Positions 25,853 to 33,406 of a stretch of DNA of 64,000 bases are shown piece by piece (within the stretch, counting starts at the first letter, position 1; each line of letters begins with the position of its first letter). The stretch spans positions 1 through 64,000 of the forward strand of contig NZ_LYVO01000025.1 in NCBI RefSeq assembly GCF_001984055.1, written 5' to 3'. The notes below the pieces were generated by a model. The model saw only the letters and a list, made by a program, of their open reading frames with translations, made no database searches and was not told the origin of the DNA. This stretch comes from Variovorax sp. KK3 (GTDB lineage Bacteria > Pseudomonadota > Gammaproteobacteria > Burkholderiales > Burkholderiaceae_C). Both the position numbers and the translations under genes were made by a program.

Positions 25853-26239
25853 TCAGCCCGCGGGCTTGAAGACCGGAAAGGCGCGCGAGTCGGGGTGCTG
25901 CCAGTCGACCGCCACGGCCTGGCCGATGGACAGGCTGTCATACGGCGCGTCGATGCGCGCGAGCAGGCGCGGCCCTTCATCGAGTTGCACCAGCGCCATC
26001 GCGTAAGGCACCTTGTCGGCCAGATGCGCTGGGCCGACGCGGCTCAGCGTCAGCGCGAAGATCGTGCCGCGGCCGCTCGCTTCGCGCCACATCACACCGG
26101 CTTCGCTGTACAGGCTCTGTGGTCGCGGATAGAACTGGGCGCGGCCGTTGCCGCGGTCGAACTGCAGCATCAGCCGGCCGTCGCGCAGGCCTTCGACGAA
26201 CGGGGCGCCCACGTCGGGCAAGGTGGGGGTCTTGCTCAT
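25853..26239 (-). CDS. DUF35-like OB-fold protein lacking the zinc ribbon cysteines
   Basis: 128 aa from the ATG at 26239, overlapping the thiolase-like stop codon. It keeps the DUF35 outline (FVEGLRDGRLMLQ near the N-terminus, GRGTIFALTLSRVGP, VPYAMALVQLDEGPRLLARI), but the ribbon segment reads FDRGNGRAQFYPRP and the whole protein has no cysteine. Family members at 4920 and 13769 both keep four cysteines, so the metal site has been lost here while the pairing with a thiolase-like gene is retained. Confidence 0.75.
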   Translation of the reverse strand: MSKTPTLPDVGAPFVEGLRDGRLMLQFDRGNGRAQFYPRPQSLYSEAGVMWREASGRGTIFALTLSRVGPAHLADKVPYAMALVQLDEGPRLLARIDAPYDSLSIGQAVAVDWQHPDSRAFPVFKPAG

Positions 26240-27417
26240 TGGCTCCGCTCCAGCAGCATCACGGTACTGGTGCCCCAGGTGCGGGCGTACTGGATCACGC
26301 CGATGCCCGATAGCATGGCGCTGCCGGCGTCGCGCACCTGCCGCGCACCGGCCTCGCCGAACATCTGGCGCAGGCACTCGACGAGGTTGACGCCACCGCC
26401 GGCCAGGCCGGGCTGGCCGGCCGAGATCTGGCCGCCGCCGGTGTTGAGCGGCAGCTCGCCATGCCATGTCATGTCGTGCGCCATGACGAAGGCGCCGCCC
26501 TCGCCCGGGCCGCAGAAGCCGCATTGCTCCAGCTGCAGGATCAGCGCGATCAGGAAGTCGTCGTACCAGTGCAGCATCTTCACGTCCGACGGCTTCCATC
26601 CCACGGTGCCGAAAGCGCGCGGCGCCACGTCGGTGAAGCCGGTCTTGAGCATGTCGCCGCTGGCTTCCGCCGGGTCGAAGTTGATGCGCTCGGCGTAGGC
26701 GACCGGATGCACGAGCTTCTCGAAGCCCATCTCGCGCGCGCGCCGCGTCGACATGACCAGCACCGCGCTCGCGCCGTCGCAGCGCATCACGCAATCGAGG
26801 ATGCGCAGCGGATCGGAGATGAGCTTCGACTCGAGGTAGTCGCGCTCGGTGAGCGGCTTGCGCAGCACTTCGCAGGCGTTGTCGTTGAGCAGGGCTCCCT
26901 CGCGCTGCGTGACGGCGAGCTTGGCCAGCGCATCGTGCGGCAGGCCGTGGCGCTGGTCGTACACGTTCGACAGCAGCGCGAAGGCCGACAGCGGGCCCGC
27001 GTAGCCGGCCGGGTCGCAGTATTCGGTGCGATGGCCCGACTGCACCGAGCGATCGACGGTGGAGACCGCGTCGGACGCGAGGCACAGCACGATGTCGCAC
27101 AGGCCGGCCTGGATGGCGGCGGCCGCGCGCGCGATGTTGCCGCCCGACGACGCGCCGCCGATCTCGGTGGCCTGGCACCAGGTGACCGAGAGACCCAGCC
27201 CTTCAGCCAGCAGGTTGCTGTAGAACGGGTTGCCGCCTTCGCTCATGGCGAGCGTGGTGGCGAAGCCGTCGATGCGCGAGCGCTCGATGCCCGTCTGCGC
27301 GAGCAGCCGGTCGACGGCCTCGCCGGCCAGCGACAGCGCAGTGCGGCCACTGCGGCGCACCAGCTTGGTTTCGGCATAGCCGACGATGGCGATGCTGCGG
27401 TCTGCGAGGGACTTCAT
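26236..27417 (-). CDS. SCP2-type thiolase-like protein, probable aldolase partner of DUF35
   Basis: 393 aa, thiolase fold. In the nucleophile region TEIGGASSGGN replaces the cysteine motif, and the His-Asp motif is LHWYDDF, with Tyr replacing His. PLNTGGGQISAGQPG in the C-terminal half resembles the usual GGxxxxGHP but has Gln for His. These match Ltp2-like enzymes that work with DUF35 partners. It lies 13 bases after the nitroreductase gene and is coupled to the cysteine-free DUF35 gene. Third such pair in the cluster. Confidence 0.72.
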   Translation of the reverse strand: MKSLADRSIAIVGYAETKLVRRSGRTALSLAGEAVDRLLAQTGIERSRIDGFATTLAMSEGGNPFYSNLLAEGLGLSVTWCQATEIGGASSGGNIARAAAAIQAGLCDIVLCLASDAVSTVDRSVQSGHRTEYCDPAGYAGPLSAFALLSNVYDQRHGLPHDALAKLAVTQREGALLNDNACEVLRKPLTERDYLESKLISDPLRILDCVMRCDGASAVLVMSTRRAREMGFEKLVHPVAYAERINFDPAEASGDMLKTGFTDVAPRAFGTVGWKPSDVKMLHWYDDFLIALILQLEQCGFCGPGEGGAFVMAHDMTWHGELPLNTGGGQISAGQPGLAGGGVNLVECLRQMFGEAGARQVRDAGSAMLSGIGVIQYARTWGTSTVMLLERSQ

Positions 27418-27430
27418 CCGGCCACGCCCC

Positions 27431-28114
27431 TCATGCGTCCACGAACTGCACGGCCTGCTCGAGCGGTGCGCGTGTGGTGCGGAAGCCGTTGGCGGGATGC
27501 GCGGTGTCTTCGTAGCCGAAGGAAATGCCGCACACCATCGGGCGTTCGGCGTCGATGCCGAGCTCCTGCTTGATCAGTGCCGCCTGATGCGCCAGCGCGG
27601 CCTGCGGAATGGCGCCGAGGCCATGGGCCTGCATCGCGAGCAGCACGACCTGCACGTAGCCGCCCACATCGACCGCGCCGTAGACGCCGAGGCCCGGATC
27701 GCTGGTCAGGATGGCGACATGCGGCGCGCCGAAGAAGCGGAAGTTCTCGAGCGTCTGGCGTGCATAGCCTTCCTTGTCGCCGCGCTCCACGCCCACCGCG
27801 CTGTAGAGGCGAAAGCCGCAGTCGCGCCGGCGGTCGAGGTACACGCCGCGGTAGTCGTGCGGAAACGGAAAGTCGGTGGCGCCGCCCTCGCCTGCGCGTT
27901 CGGCGGCGATCAGCTTCGTGCGCAGCCGTTCGGTCGCTTCGCCCGACAGCACGTTGACCTGCCAGGCCTGCGAGTTGCACCAGGAGGCCGCGCGCTGGGC
28001 CGTGCGCAGCACCGATTCGATGGTGGCGCGCTCCACCTGCTGCGGGAGGAAAGCACGACAACTGTGGCGCTGCGCGAGCAGCGAATCCAGCACCTGGGCG
28101 GGGGTTTCGTTCAT
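27431..28114 (-). CDS. Nitroreductase family protein
   Basis: 227 aa, FMN-dependent nitroreductase fold: QRHSCRAFLPQQV at the N-terminus, RTAQRAASWCNSQAWQVNV (typical NSQPW-like FMN contact), GVYGAVDVGGYVQVVLLAMQAHGLG, and GISFGYEDTAHPANGFRT near the end. Could reduce an enone, a quinone or a nitro group using NAD(P)H. It heads the six-gene minus-strand unit 28114..23275, directly behind a strong promoter (TTGACA-17-TATATT) with the operator over its -10 box. Confidence 0.85.
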   Translation of the reverse strand: MNETPAQVLDSLLAQRHSCRAFLPQQVERATIESVLRTAQRAASWCNSQAWQVNVLSGEATERLRTKLIAAERAGEGGATDFPFPHDYRGVYLDRRRDCGFRLYSAVGVERGDKEGYARQTLENFRFFGAPHVAILTSDPGLGVYGAVDVGGYVQVVLLAMQAHGLGAIPQAALAHQAALIKQELGIDAERPMVCGISFGYEDTAHPANGFRTTRAPLEQAVQFVDA

Positions 28115-28143
28115 CGTGAAATGCTAGATTGGTTGCATTGTTG

Positions 28144-28158
28144 AATGGTTAGACCAAT
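28144..28158. promoter_or_regulatory. GntR-type operator, site 7
   Basis: AATGGTTAGACCAAT, between the divergent nitroreductase (28114) and Bug (28247) genes. It overlaps the -10 boxes in both directions: TATATT on the minus strand and TATAAT (28158-28163) on the plus strand. Confidence 0.8.
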
Positions 28159-28184
28159 ATAATAAACTGCGTGCGTGATGTCAA
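28156..28184 (-). promoter_or_regulatory. Promoter for the nitroreductase operon
   Basis: On the minus strand a perfect TTGACA (28184-28179) and TATATT (28161-28156) are 17 bases apart, with the -10 box running into operator site 7. Confidence 0.7.
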
Positions 28185-28246
28185 ACGACCCGCGGCTTGC
28201 GGGCGCACACCGCCGATCGTTCCCACACCCGATGAAGGAGACACAC

Positions 28247-29227
28247 ATGACCGAGTGCCGCATCCAGCGCCGCACCCTGCTTGCCGCCGGCGCAGTTGCC
28301 ATCGCAGCCCCGCCGCTGTGGGCGCAGGAGCCCTACCCGTCGCGCCCGATCAAGATCCTTGTCGGGGCCGGCGCTGGCGGCACCACCGACCTCACGGCCC
28401 GGCTTGTGGGCGAGAAGATGGGCAAGCTGCTCGGCCAACCGGTGGTCATCGAGAACCGGCCCGGGGCATCGGGCACGCTGTCGGTCGCGCAGACCGTCCG
28501 CGCGCCGGCCGACGGCTACACGCTGGTCTGGGTGGGCAACAGCGTGATGGCGATCTCGCCCTATCTCTACAAGGCGCCGGGTTACGACGTGAAGACGGTC
28601 ATCACCGTCGGCCAGGCCACGACCTCGGGCTTCATCCTGGTGGCCTCGCCGACGCTGGGGGTGAACAACGTGAAGGAGCTGGTGGCCTACGGCAAGGCGA
28701 ACCCCGGCAAGCTGAGCTTCGGCTCCAACGGCGTGAACGGCAGCCTGCACCTGCTGGCGGAGTTGCTGAAGAGCGAAGGTGGCTTCGATGCGCTGCACGT
28801 GCCCTACAAGGGCGGCGCGGAATCGGCGGCGGCGATCATGGGCGGCAACATCCACTTCCTGTTCGACGCGCTGTCTTCCAACATTCCGCTGGTGCGCTCG
28901 GGCAAGCTCAAGGCGCTGGCGGTGACCGGGCCGCAGCGCGAGAAGGAATTGCCCGAGGTGCCGACGATGGCCGAGCAGGGCTTTCCGGGGATGACGACCG
29001 AGGTATTTTTCGGGCTCGTGGCGGCGCCGGGTACGCCGCATGCGGTGGTGGTGAAGCTCAACGAGACCCTGAAGACGGCGCTGGCCGATCCGGCGGTGCG
29101 CGAGGCGCTGGAGCGGTCGGGCAATCAGCCGAAGTACAGCACGCCGCAGCAGTTTCGGGCCCTTGTCGACAAGGAGGGGGCGCGGTTCGAGGCGTTGTTG
29201 CAGGCCAAGGGGATTCAGCCGGAGTGA
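28247..29227 (+). CDS. Bug/TctC-type substrate-binding protein
   Basis: 326 aa from the ATG at 28247, preceded by GAAGGAG; the longer frame upstream has no ribosome site. Tat-like or Sec signal (QRRTLLAAGAVAIAAPPLWAQ), then YPSRPIKILVGAGAGGTTD, VIENRPGASGTLS, PADGYTLVW and LHVPYKG. Periplasmic. It is a single-gene unit transcribed away from the nitroreductase operon under operator site 7. Confidence 0.88.
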   Translation: MTECRIQRRTLLAAGAVAIAAPPLWAQEPYPSRPIKILVGAGAGGTTDLTARLVGEKMGKLLGQPVVIENRPGASGTLSVAQTVRAPADGYTLVWVGNSVMAISPYLYKAPGYDVKTVITVGQATTSGFILVASPTLGVNNVKELVAYGKANPGKLSFGSNGVNGSLHLLAELLKSEGGFDALHVPYKGGAESAAAIMGGNIHFLFDALSSNIPLVRSGKLKALAVTGPQREKELPEVPTMAEQGFPGMTTEVFFGLVAAPGTPHAVVVKLNETLKTALADPAVREALERSGNQPKYSTPQQFRALVDKEGARFEALLQAKGIQPE

Positions 29228-29350
29228 ACTGGAGCGCGGAGATTGAGGAGCCAACGGTCGGGGCGGGCTCAGGCCGGCGGGGGACATGAACGGAGTCGGC
29301 CACCCGCCGCCCTCGGCCCGCCCCAGGCGTCGGCCACGCGAACCCTGCAG

Positions 29351-29914
29351 TCAAGCCCCGCGCGCACCCCAGCGAACCACCGCCGCATGCCCCCCACGCC
29401 GAAGCCCATGGCAACTGTCGAGCAAGCGCTCCGCAGATTTCGGATCGTCCATCGGCTCCCCGCGCTGCGCCCGCCGCAACTCCATCGCCGGCCCGATCGC
29501 CTGGAAGGCCGTGGTGGCCATCGGCCCGAGCAGTTCCGTGAGATGCGTGCAACCCAGGTGGCCGGAGAAGCGCTCCTTCACCGCCTTCACGAGGCCGCCC
29601 TTGATCTGCAGCCCTACGAGCCGCCCGTACAAATCGTTGACGTCGCCGCAGTCTGCAAACGGCGCCTGATGCGTACAGGCCTCCGCCGCCACGATGGTGA
29701 AGTGCTCGTCCAGCGTGAGGCGCAGCGACATCAGGTGCACCGGCTCGCCGGCCAGGCGAGGCACGTTGCCGCGCGTGCCGTCCTGGTCGCGCGTGCGCAC
29801 GTCCGACATGCGGCCCTCGACGTCGAACAGGCCATCTTCGCGCTCCCACCCGGTGCATTCGACCCGGCGCGTGTGCAGCAGGGCGCGCGGGGCAGCGGGC
29901 GAAAGCTCTTTCAT
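29351..29914 (-). CDS. DUF2889 family protein
   Basis: 187 aa from the ATG at 29914, inside the end of the CoA-transferase gene. The N-terminal part HTRRVECTGWEREDGLFDVEG is the recognisable DUF2889 signature, followed by SLRLTLDEHFTIVAAEA and a C-terminal helical part. The biochemical function of the family is unknown; it recurs in gene clusters for aromatic and steroid degradation. It shares a transcript with the CoA-transferase upstream, so co-operation on the same CoA intermediate is plausible but unproven. Confidence 0.7.
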   Translation of the reverse strand: MKELSPAAPRALLHTRRVECTGWEREDGLFDVEGRMSDVRTRDQDGTRGNVPRLAGEPVHLMSLRLTLDEHFTIVAAEACTHQAPFADCGDVNDLYGRLVGLQIKGGLVKAVKERFSGHLGCTHLTELLGPMATTAFQAIGPAMELRRAQRGEPMDDPKSAERLLDSCHGLRRGGHAAVVRWGARGA

Positions 29915-31221
29915 CCGGCCGCGGCCTCCACCGCCGCCGGCTCGGGCCGCCGCGCTGCAGCCGCGGGCGCGAGTGCACCACTGGCCTCCAGCGCAGCGAT
30001 GCGCGCGCCGTCGTAGCCCAGCACCTCCGCCAGCACCTCGTTCGTGTGCTGGCCCACGGCCGGTGCGGCCTGCGGGTCGGCCAGCGGCGTGCCGGAGTAC
30101 AGGATCGGCAGGCGCACGTTCGGAATCCATCCGAGCGTCGGATGCTCGATGCGAGTGACCAGCTTGCGCTCCTTCGCCTCGGGCGAGCGCAGCGCGTCGC
30201 CCACGCTGCGCACCTCGCCGCACGGGATCTGCGCGGCGCGCATGCGCGGCTGCCAGTACGACCACGGGTGCTGCACGAACATGTCTTCGAGCAGCTTGAA
30301 GATCTCGTCGCGCCGTGCCATGCGGCCGTTGCGGTCGGCATACACCGGATCGCTCGCCAGGTCCGGCCGCTCCAGCACCTGGCCGGCGAGGCGGTGGAAG
30401 ATCTTGTCGTTACCGCAGTTGATGTAGAAGGGCTTGTCCTGGCTCATGAACACGCCCGATGGGCAGGTGTCGGGGCTCGTGTTGCCGTGCCGCTGCGGAT
30501 GCGCGCCGGTGTACATGTGCTGCATCGCCGCGTAGCCCGTCATCAGCACCGCGTTGTCGAAGAGCGCGATCTCGATCTGCTGGCCCTGGCCCGTGCGGCC
30601 GCGCGAGATCAGGGCACCGAGGATGGCGTTGCAGGCCATCATCGCGGTGCTGATGTCGACCACGGGCGACAGCGTGCGCACGCCCTGGCGGTCGTTGTAG
30701 CCGTTCATCGAGATGAAGCCGCTCTCGGCTTGCGCGATCGGGTCGAAGCCCAGACGGTCGCTGAAGGCGCCCTCGCGCCCGTAGGCCGAGACCGAGCAGT
30801 AGATGATCTTCGGGTTGATCTTCTTCACGCTCGCGTAGTCGAGGCCGAAGCGCTCCATCACGCCGGTGGAGAAGTTCTCGCACAGCACGTCGGCCTGGGC
30901 GATGAGTTCCTTGACCACCGCCACGCCTTCGGGGCTCTTCAAGTTGAGCGCCACGCTGCGCTTGTTGCGGTTGCCCCAGGCGTAGGGCGCGCCCTGCGCG
31001 GGTGCCTCGGGCGGCACGGGCGGGTAGTGGCGGAACTCGTCGCCGCGGCCCGGCGTCTCCACCTTGATCACGTCGGCCCCCATGTCGCCCATGATCATGG
31101 TCGCGAAGGGGCCGGCGAGGAAGTGGCTGAAATCGATGACGCGGATGCCCTCCAGCGCCACGGGCGCGTCGGCGGGGCGCGGCGCGTGCACCGGGAAGTC
31201 GTTTTCGAGGCGTTCGAACAT
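29911..31221 (-). CDS. CoA-transferase family III (CaiB/BaiF)
   Basis: 436 aa from the ATG at 31221. CaiB fold: LEGIRVIDFSHFLAGPFATM, VIKVETPGRGDEFR, GFDPIAQAESG with the catalytic Asp, and RTGQGQQIEIAL. The length is slightly above family size because of an Ala/Pro-rich C-terminal tail. Transfers CoA from a donor thioester to the pathway acid. The promoter TTGACG-18-TATAAT with the operator at its -10 box lies just upstream. The frame stays open far upstream of the ATG only as a shadow. Confidence 0.86.
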   Translation of the reverse strand: MFERLENDFPVHAPRPADAPVALEGIRVIDFSHFLAGPFATMIMGDMGADVIKVETPGRGDEFRHYPPVPPEAPAQGAPYAWGNRNKRSVALNLKSPEGVAVVKELIAQADVLCENFSTGVMERFGLDYASVKKINPKIIYCSVSAYGREGAFSDRLGFDPIAQAESGFISMNGYNDRQGVRTLSPVVDISTAMMACNAILGALISRGRTGQGQQIEIALFDNAVLMTGYAAMQHMYTGAHPQRHGNTSPDTCPSGVFMSQDKPFYINCGNDKIFHRLAGQVLERPDLASDPVYADRNGRMARRDEIFKLLEDMFVQHPWSYWQPRMRAAQIPCGEVRSVGDALRSPEAKERKLVTRIEHPTLGWIPNVRLPILYSGTPLADPQAAPAVGQHTNEVLAEVLGYDGARIAALEASGALAPAAAARRPEPAAVEAAAG

Positions 31222-31242
31222 GGAAGGCGGCCCTAAAGTATC

Positions 31243-31257
31243 ATTGGTAAGACCATT
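31243..31257. promoter_or_regulatory. GntR-type operator, site 8
   Basis: ATTGGTAAGACCATT, between the divergent CoA-transferase (31221) and SnoaL-like (31330) genes. It overlaps TATAAT of the minus-strand promoter, and its last base is the first of TATACT (31257-31262) on the plus strand. Confidence 0.8.
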
Positions 31258-31284
31258 ATACTTACCAAGCTTCGACGCCGTCAA
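31255..31284 (-). promoter_or_regulatory. Promoter for the CoA-transferase/DUF2889 unit
   Basis: On the minus strand TTGACG (31284-31279) and consensus TATAAT (31260-31255), 18 bases apart. The -10 box overlaps operator site 8, as in TATAATGGT at 3680. Confidence 0.68.
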
Positions 31285-31329
31285 CGCCGATGACGCCATC
31301 GACGCACGTTCATCCCCCGGAGAGCTCGC

Positions 31330-31851
31330 ATGCCCGATTTCGAACCGTCCCTTCAGCGTTTGCTCGACGCCCAGGCCATCGCCGAGACCAAGGCGCGCTA
31401 CTGCCGCTACATCGACACCAAGCAATGGCAACGCCTCGCCTCCCTCTTCACGGCCGATTGCCGCTTCGAGGGCCTGGGCTCGGCGCCCGCCGGCGCCGAC
31501 GTGGCAACCTTCGTGCAGGGCGTCTCGACACGGCTCGCCGACACGATCTCGGTGCACCACTGCCACATGCCCGAAATACGATTCCTCACGCCGGGCCATG
31601 CGCGCGCCGTCTGGGCGATGGAGGACTACGTCGAGTGGACCGACGGCGGAACGGTCAAGGAAGCGCCCGGCAGCAAGGGTTTTCGCGGCTACGGCCACTA
31701 CGAAGAGGAATACCGCGCCGCCGACGACGGCGAATGGAAGATCTGCTTCCTGCGCCTGACACGCCTGCGCATCGATCCCGTCGACGCATCGCAGCCGCCC
31801 GCCTTGCCGGGACAGCGGCAGGCGACGCCCGGCTGGCCCGACGCGATCTGA
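31330..31851 (+). CDS. SnoaL/NTF2-like fold protein
   Basis: 173 aa. SnoaL_4-type NTF2 domain: LLDAQAIAETKARYCRYIDT, WQRLASLFTADCRFEGLG, TISVHHCHMPEIRF, and WKICFLRLTRLRID. Related in outline to the protein at 24243 but clearly different in sequence. Probable ring-directed isomerase or hydratase role; only the fold can be claimed. Single-gene unit opposite the CoA-transferase, controlled from operator site 8. Confidence 0.75.
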   Translation: MPDFEPSLQRLLDAQAIAETKARYCRYIDTKQWQRLASLFTADCRFEGLGSAPAGADVATFVQGVSTRLADTISVHHCHMPEIRFLTPGHARAVWAMEDYVEWTDGGTVKEAPGSKGFRGYGHYEEEYRAADDGEWKICFLRLTRLRIDPVDASQPPALPGQRQATPGWPDAI

Positions 31852-31858
31852 ATCGGCG

Positions 31859-33010
31859 TCAGGCGACCACGCCGCGCGCCACCAGCGCGTCGATCTCACC
31901 AGTCGCCAGGCCCCAGCCCTCGAGCGCGGCTCGCGCGTCGACGCCTGGCGCAACGCCGGCATGCGGGATCGCGCTCGGTGTTCGCGAGAAGCGAGGCGCG
32001 GGCGCCGGCTGCACGTGGCCGTCGACCTCGACGAAAGTCCGCCGCGCCACGTTGTGCGGATGGGCCGCGGCCTCGCGCAGGTCCAGCACGGGTGCGAAGC
32101 AGATCTCCGACGAGGCCAGCAGCGCATTCCACTCGTCGCGCGTGCGGGTGCGGAACACCGCCGCCAGCCGCTCGCGCAATGCGGGCCAGTTGGCAGGGTC
32201 CGTGCGGTCCGGCACGCCATCGCGGTCCAGGCCGGTAGCGCGCAGCAGCTCGGCATAGAACTTGGGCTCGGCCGAACCGACCGACACGTACTTGCCGTCC
32301 TTCGTCTCGTACACGCCATAGTGCGGCGCCGCACCGCCCAGCGTGCCGCGCCCGCGGCCCTGCCATTTGCCGCCGGCCATGTAGCTGTAGAAATATGTCA
32401 TGAGCGAGGCGGCGCCGTCGACCATCGCGGCATCGATCACCTGGCCCCGGCCCGAGCGTGCGGCTTCGATCAAGCCGCAGGCGATTCCGAAAGCGAGGTA
32501 CGTGCCGCCGCCGCCGAAGTCGCCCACCAGGTTCAGCGGCACCACGGGCGGGCCATCGGCCGGCCCGATCGCATCGAGCACGCCGGCCAGTGCGATGTAG
32601 TTGATGTCGTGGCCCGGCGCCTGCGCGAGCGGGCCTTCCTGGCCCCAGCCCGTCATGCGGCCGTAGACCAGGCGCGGATTGAGCGCAAGGCATGCGTCGG
32701 GCCCCAGGCCCAGGCGCTCCATCACGCCGGGGCGAAATCCTTCGATCAGCGCATCGGCACGGCCGATCAGTTGCCGCGCCAACGCCGCGCCGTCGTTGCT
32801 CTTGAGGTCCAGCGCGATCGAGCGGCGGTTGCGGTCGGTGAACCAGAATTGCTGCGGCATCGCACGGGGCGCCGGATCGGGCCGGTCGATGCGCAGCACC
32901 TCGGCGCCCATGTCGGCCAGCATCATCGCGGCGAACGGGCCGGGCGCGAGGCCCGCCATCTCGACGACGCGCAGGCCCGCCAGCGGGCCCTGGCGCGCGG
33001 CGGCGGCCAT
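31859..33010 (-). CDS. Alpha-methylacyl-CoA racemase-like CoA-transferase family III protein
   Basis: 383 aa. Opens LAGLRVVEMAGLAPGPFAAM, with the racemase motif GHDINYIALAG carrying the catalytic His and LVGDFGGGG with the catalytic Asp. FAPVLDLREAAAHPHNVAR near the end is typical of AMACR. A second racemase next to 10328..11443 would be useful if two stereocentres of methyl-branched acyl-CoAs must be inverted. The ATG at 33010 touches the stop codon of the small unknown gene upstream (TGATG). Confidence 0.84.
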   Translation of the reverse strand: MAAAARQGPLAGLRVVEMAGLAPGPFAAMMLADMGAEVLRIDRPDPAPRAMPQQFWFTDRNRRSIALDLKSNDGAALARQLIGRADALIEGFRPGVMERLGLGPDACLALNPRLVYGRMTGWGQEGPLAQAPGHDINYIALAGVLDAIGPADGPPVVPLNLVGDFGGGGTYLAFGIACGLIEAARSGRGQVIDAAMVDGAASLMTYFYSYMAGGKWQGRGRGTLGGAAPHYGVYETKDGKYVSVGSAEPKFYAELLRATGLDRDGVPDRTDPANWPALRERLAAVFRTRTRDEWNALLASSEICFAPVLDLREAAAHPHNVARRTFVEVDGHVQPAPAPRFSRTPSAIPHAGVAPGVDARAALEGWGLATGEIDALVARGVVA

Positions 33011-33312
33011 CAATGTGCCCCGGTGGCGCCGGCGGGCACGACCGCGTCCAACGCGTGCGACGCCCGGGTGCGCACGCTGCCCGGCACTTCGTGGACCAAG
33101 GTGGCGGTGCCGTCGACGCAGTAGCCTTCGCCGTCGGGCAGCGGATCGACCAGGCCGCCGTTGGCGGTGAGCAGCATGTCCCAGAGTTCGACCCAGTCGC
33201 CGTCGTGCTCTTCTTCCCACACGTAGCGGGTGACGCGGTAGGTCCGGCCGCGCGCGTCCTCGACGTCGAACTGGCGCTCGGCCACGGTGCGGGTGGCGGA
33301 TGTGGTGGTCAT
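33010..33312 (-). CDS. Small protein of unknown function
   Basis: 100 aa from the ATG at 33312. Not recognised. The middle is acidic and aromatic (VWEEEHDGDWVELWDMLL), there is one Cys, and no signal peptide or membrane helix. The start is supported by a promoter, TTACCA-17-TATGAT, whose -10 box ends six bases before the ATG, so the mRNA may be leaderless. It is coupled to the racemase-like gene by a TGATG junction, suggesting it works with that enzyme. Codon use matches the neighbours. Confidence 0.6.
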   Translation of the reverse strand: MTTTSATRTVAERQFDVEDARGRTYRVTRYVWEEEHDGDWVELWDMLLTANGGLVDPLPDGEGYCVDGTATLVHEVPGSVRTRASHALDAVVPAGATGAH

Positions 33313-33318
33313 CGGGGC

Positions 33319-33347
33319 ATCATACGCCGAGGCCGGTCTTTTGGTAA
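33319..33347 (-). promoter_or_regulatory. Promoter for the small protein/racemase unit
   Basis: On the minus strand TTACCA (33347-33342) and TATGAT (33324-33319), 17 bases apart, the -10 ending six bases before the ATG at 33312. The -35 box lies in operator site 9. Confidence 0.5.
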
Positions 33348-33354
33348 GACCTAT
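33340..33354. promoter_or_regulatory. GntR-type operator, site 9 (degenerate)
   Basis: TTTGGTAAGACCTAT. The TTGGTAAGACC core matches site 8, but the right arm lacks the A of CCA. It lies between divergent genes at 33312 and 33407. Confidence 0.55.
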
Positions 33355-33406
33355 GGACATTTAGGCCATTCCAACCGATCATCCGAAGCCCAAGGAGACT
33401 CCCCAC

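Noticed and set aside
29911-32334. An 807-residue open frame extending the CoA-transferase upstream
   Set aside because: The upstream part is the shadow of the divergent SnoaL-like gene and the racemase-like gene; the promoter, operator and ATG at 31221 mark the real start.
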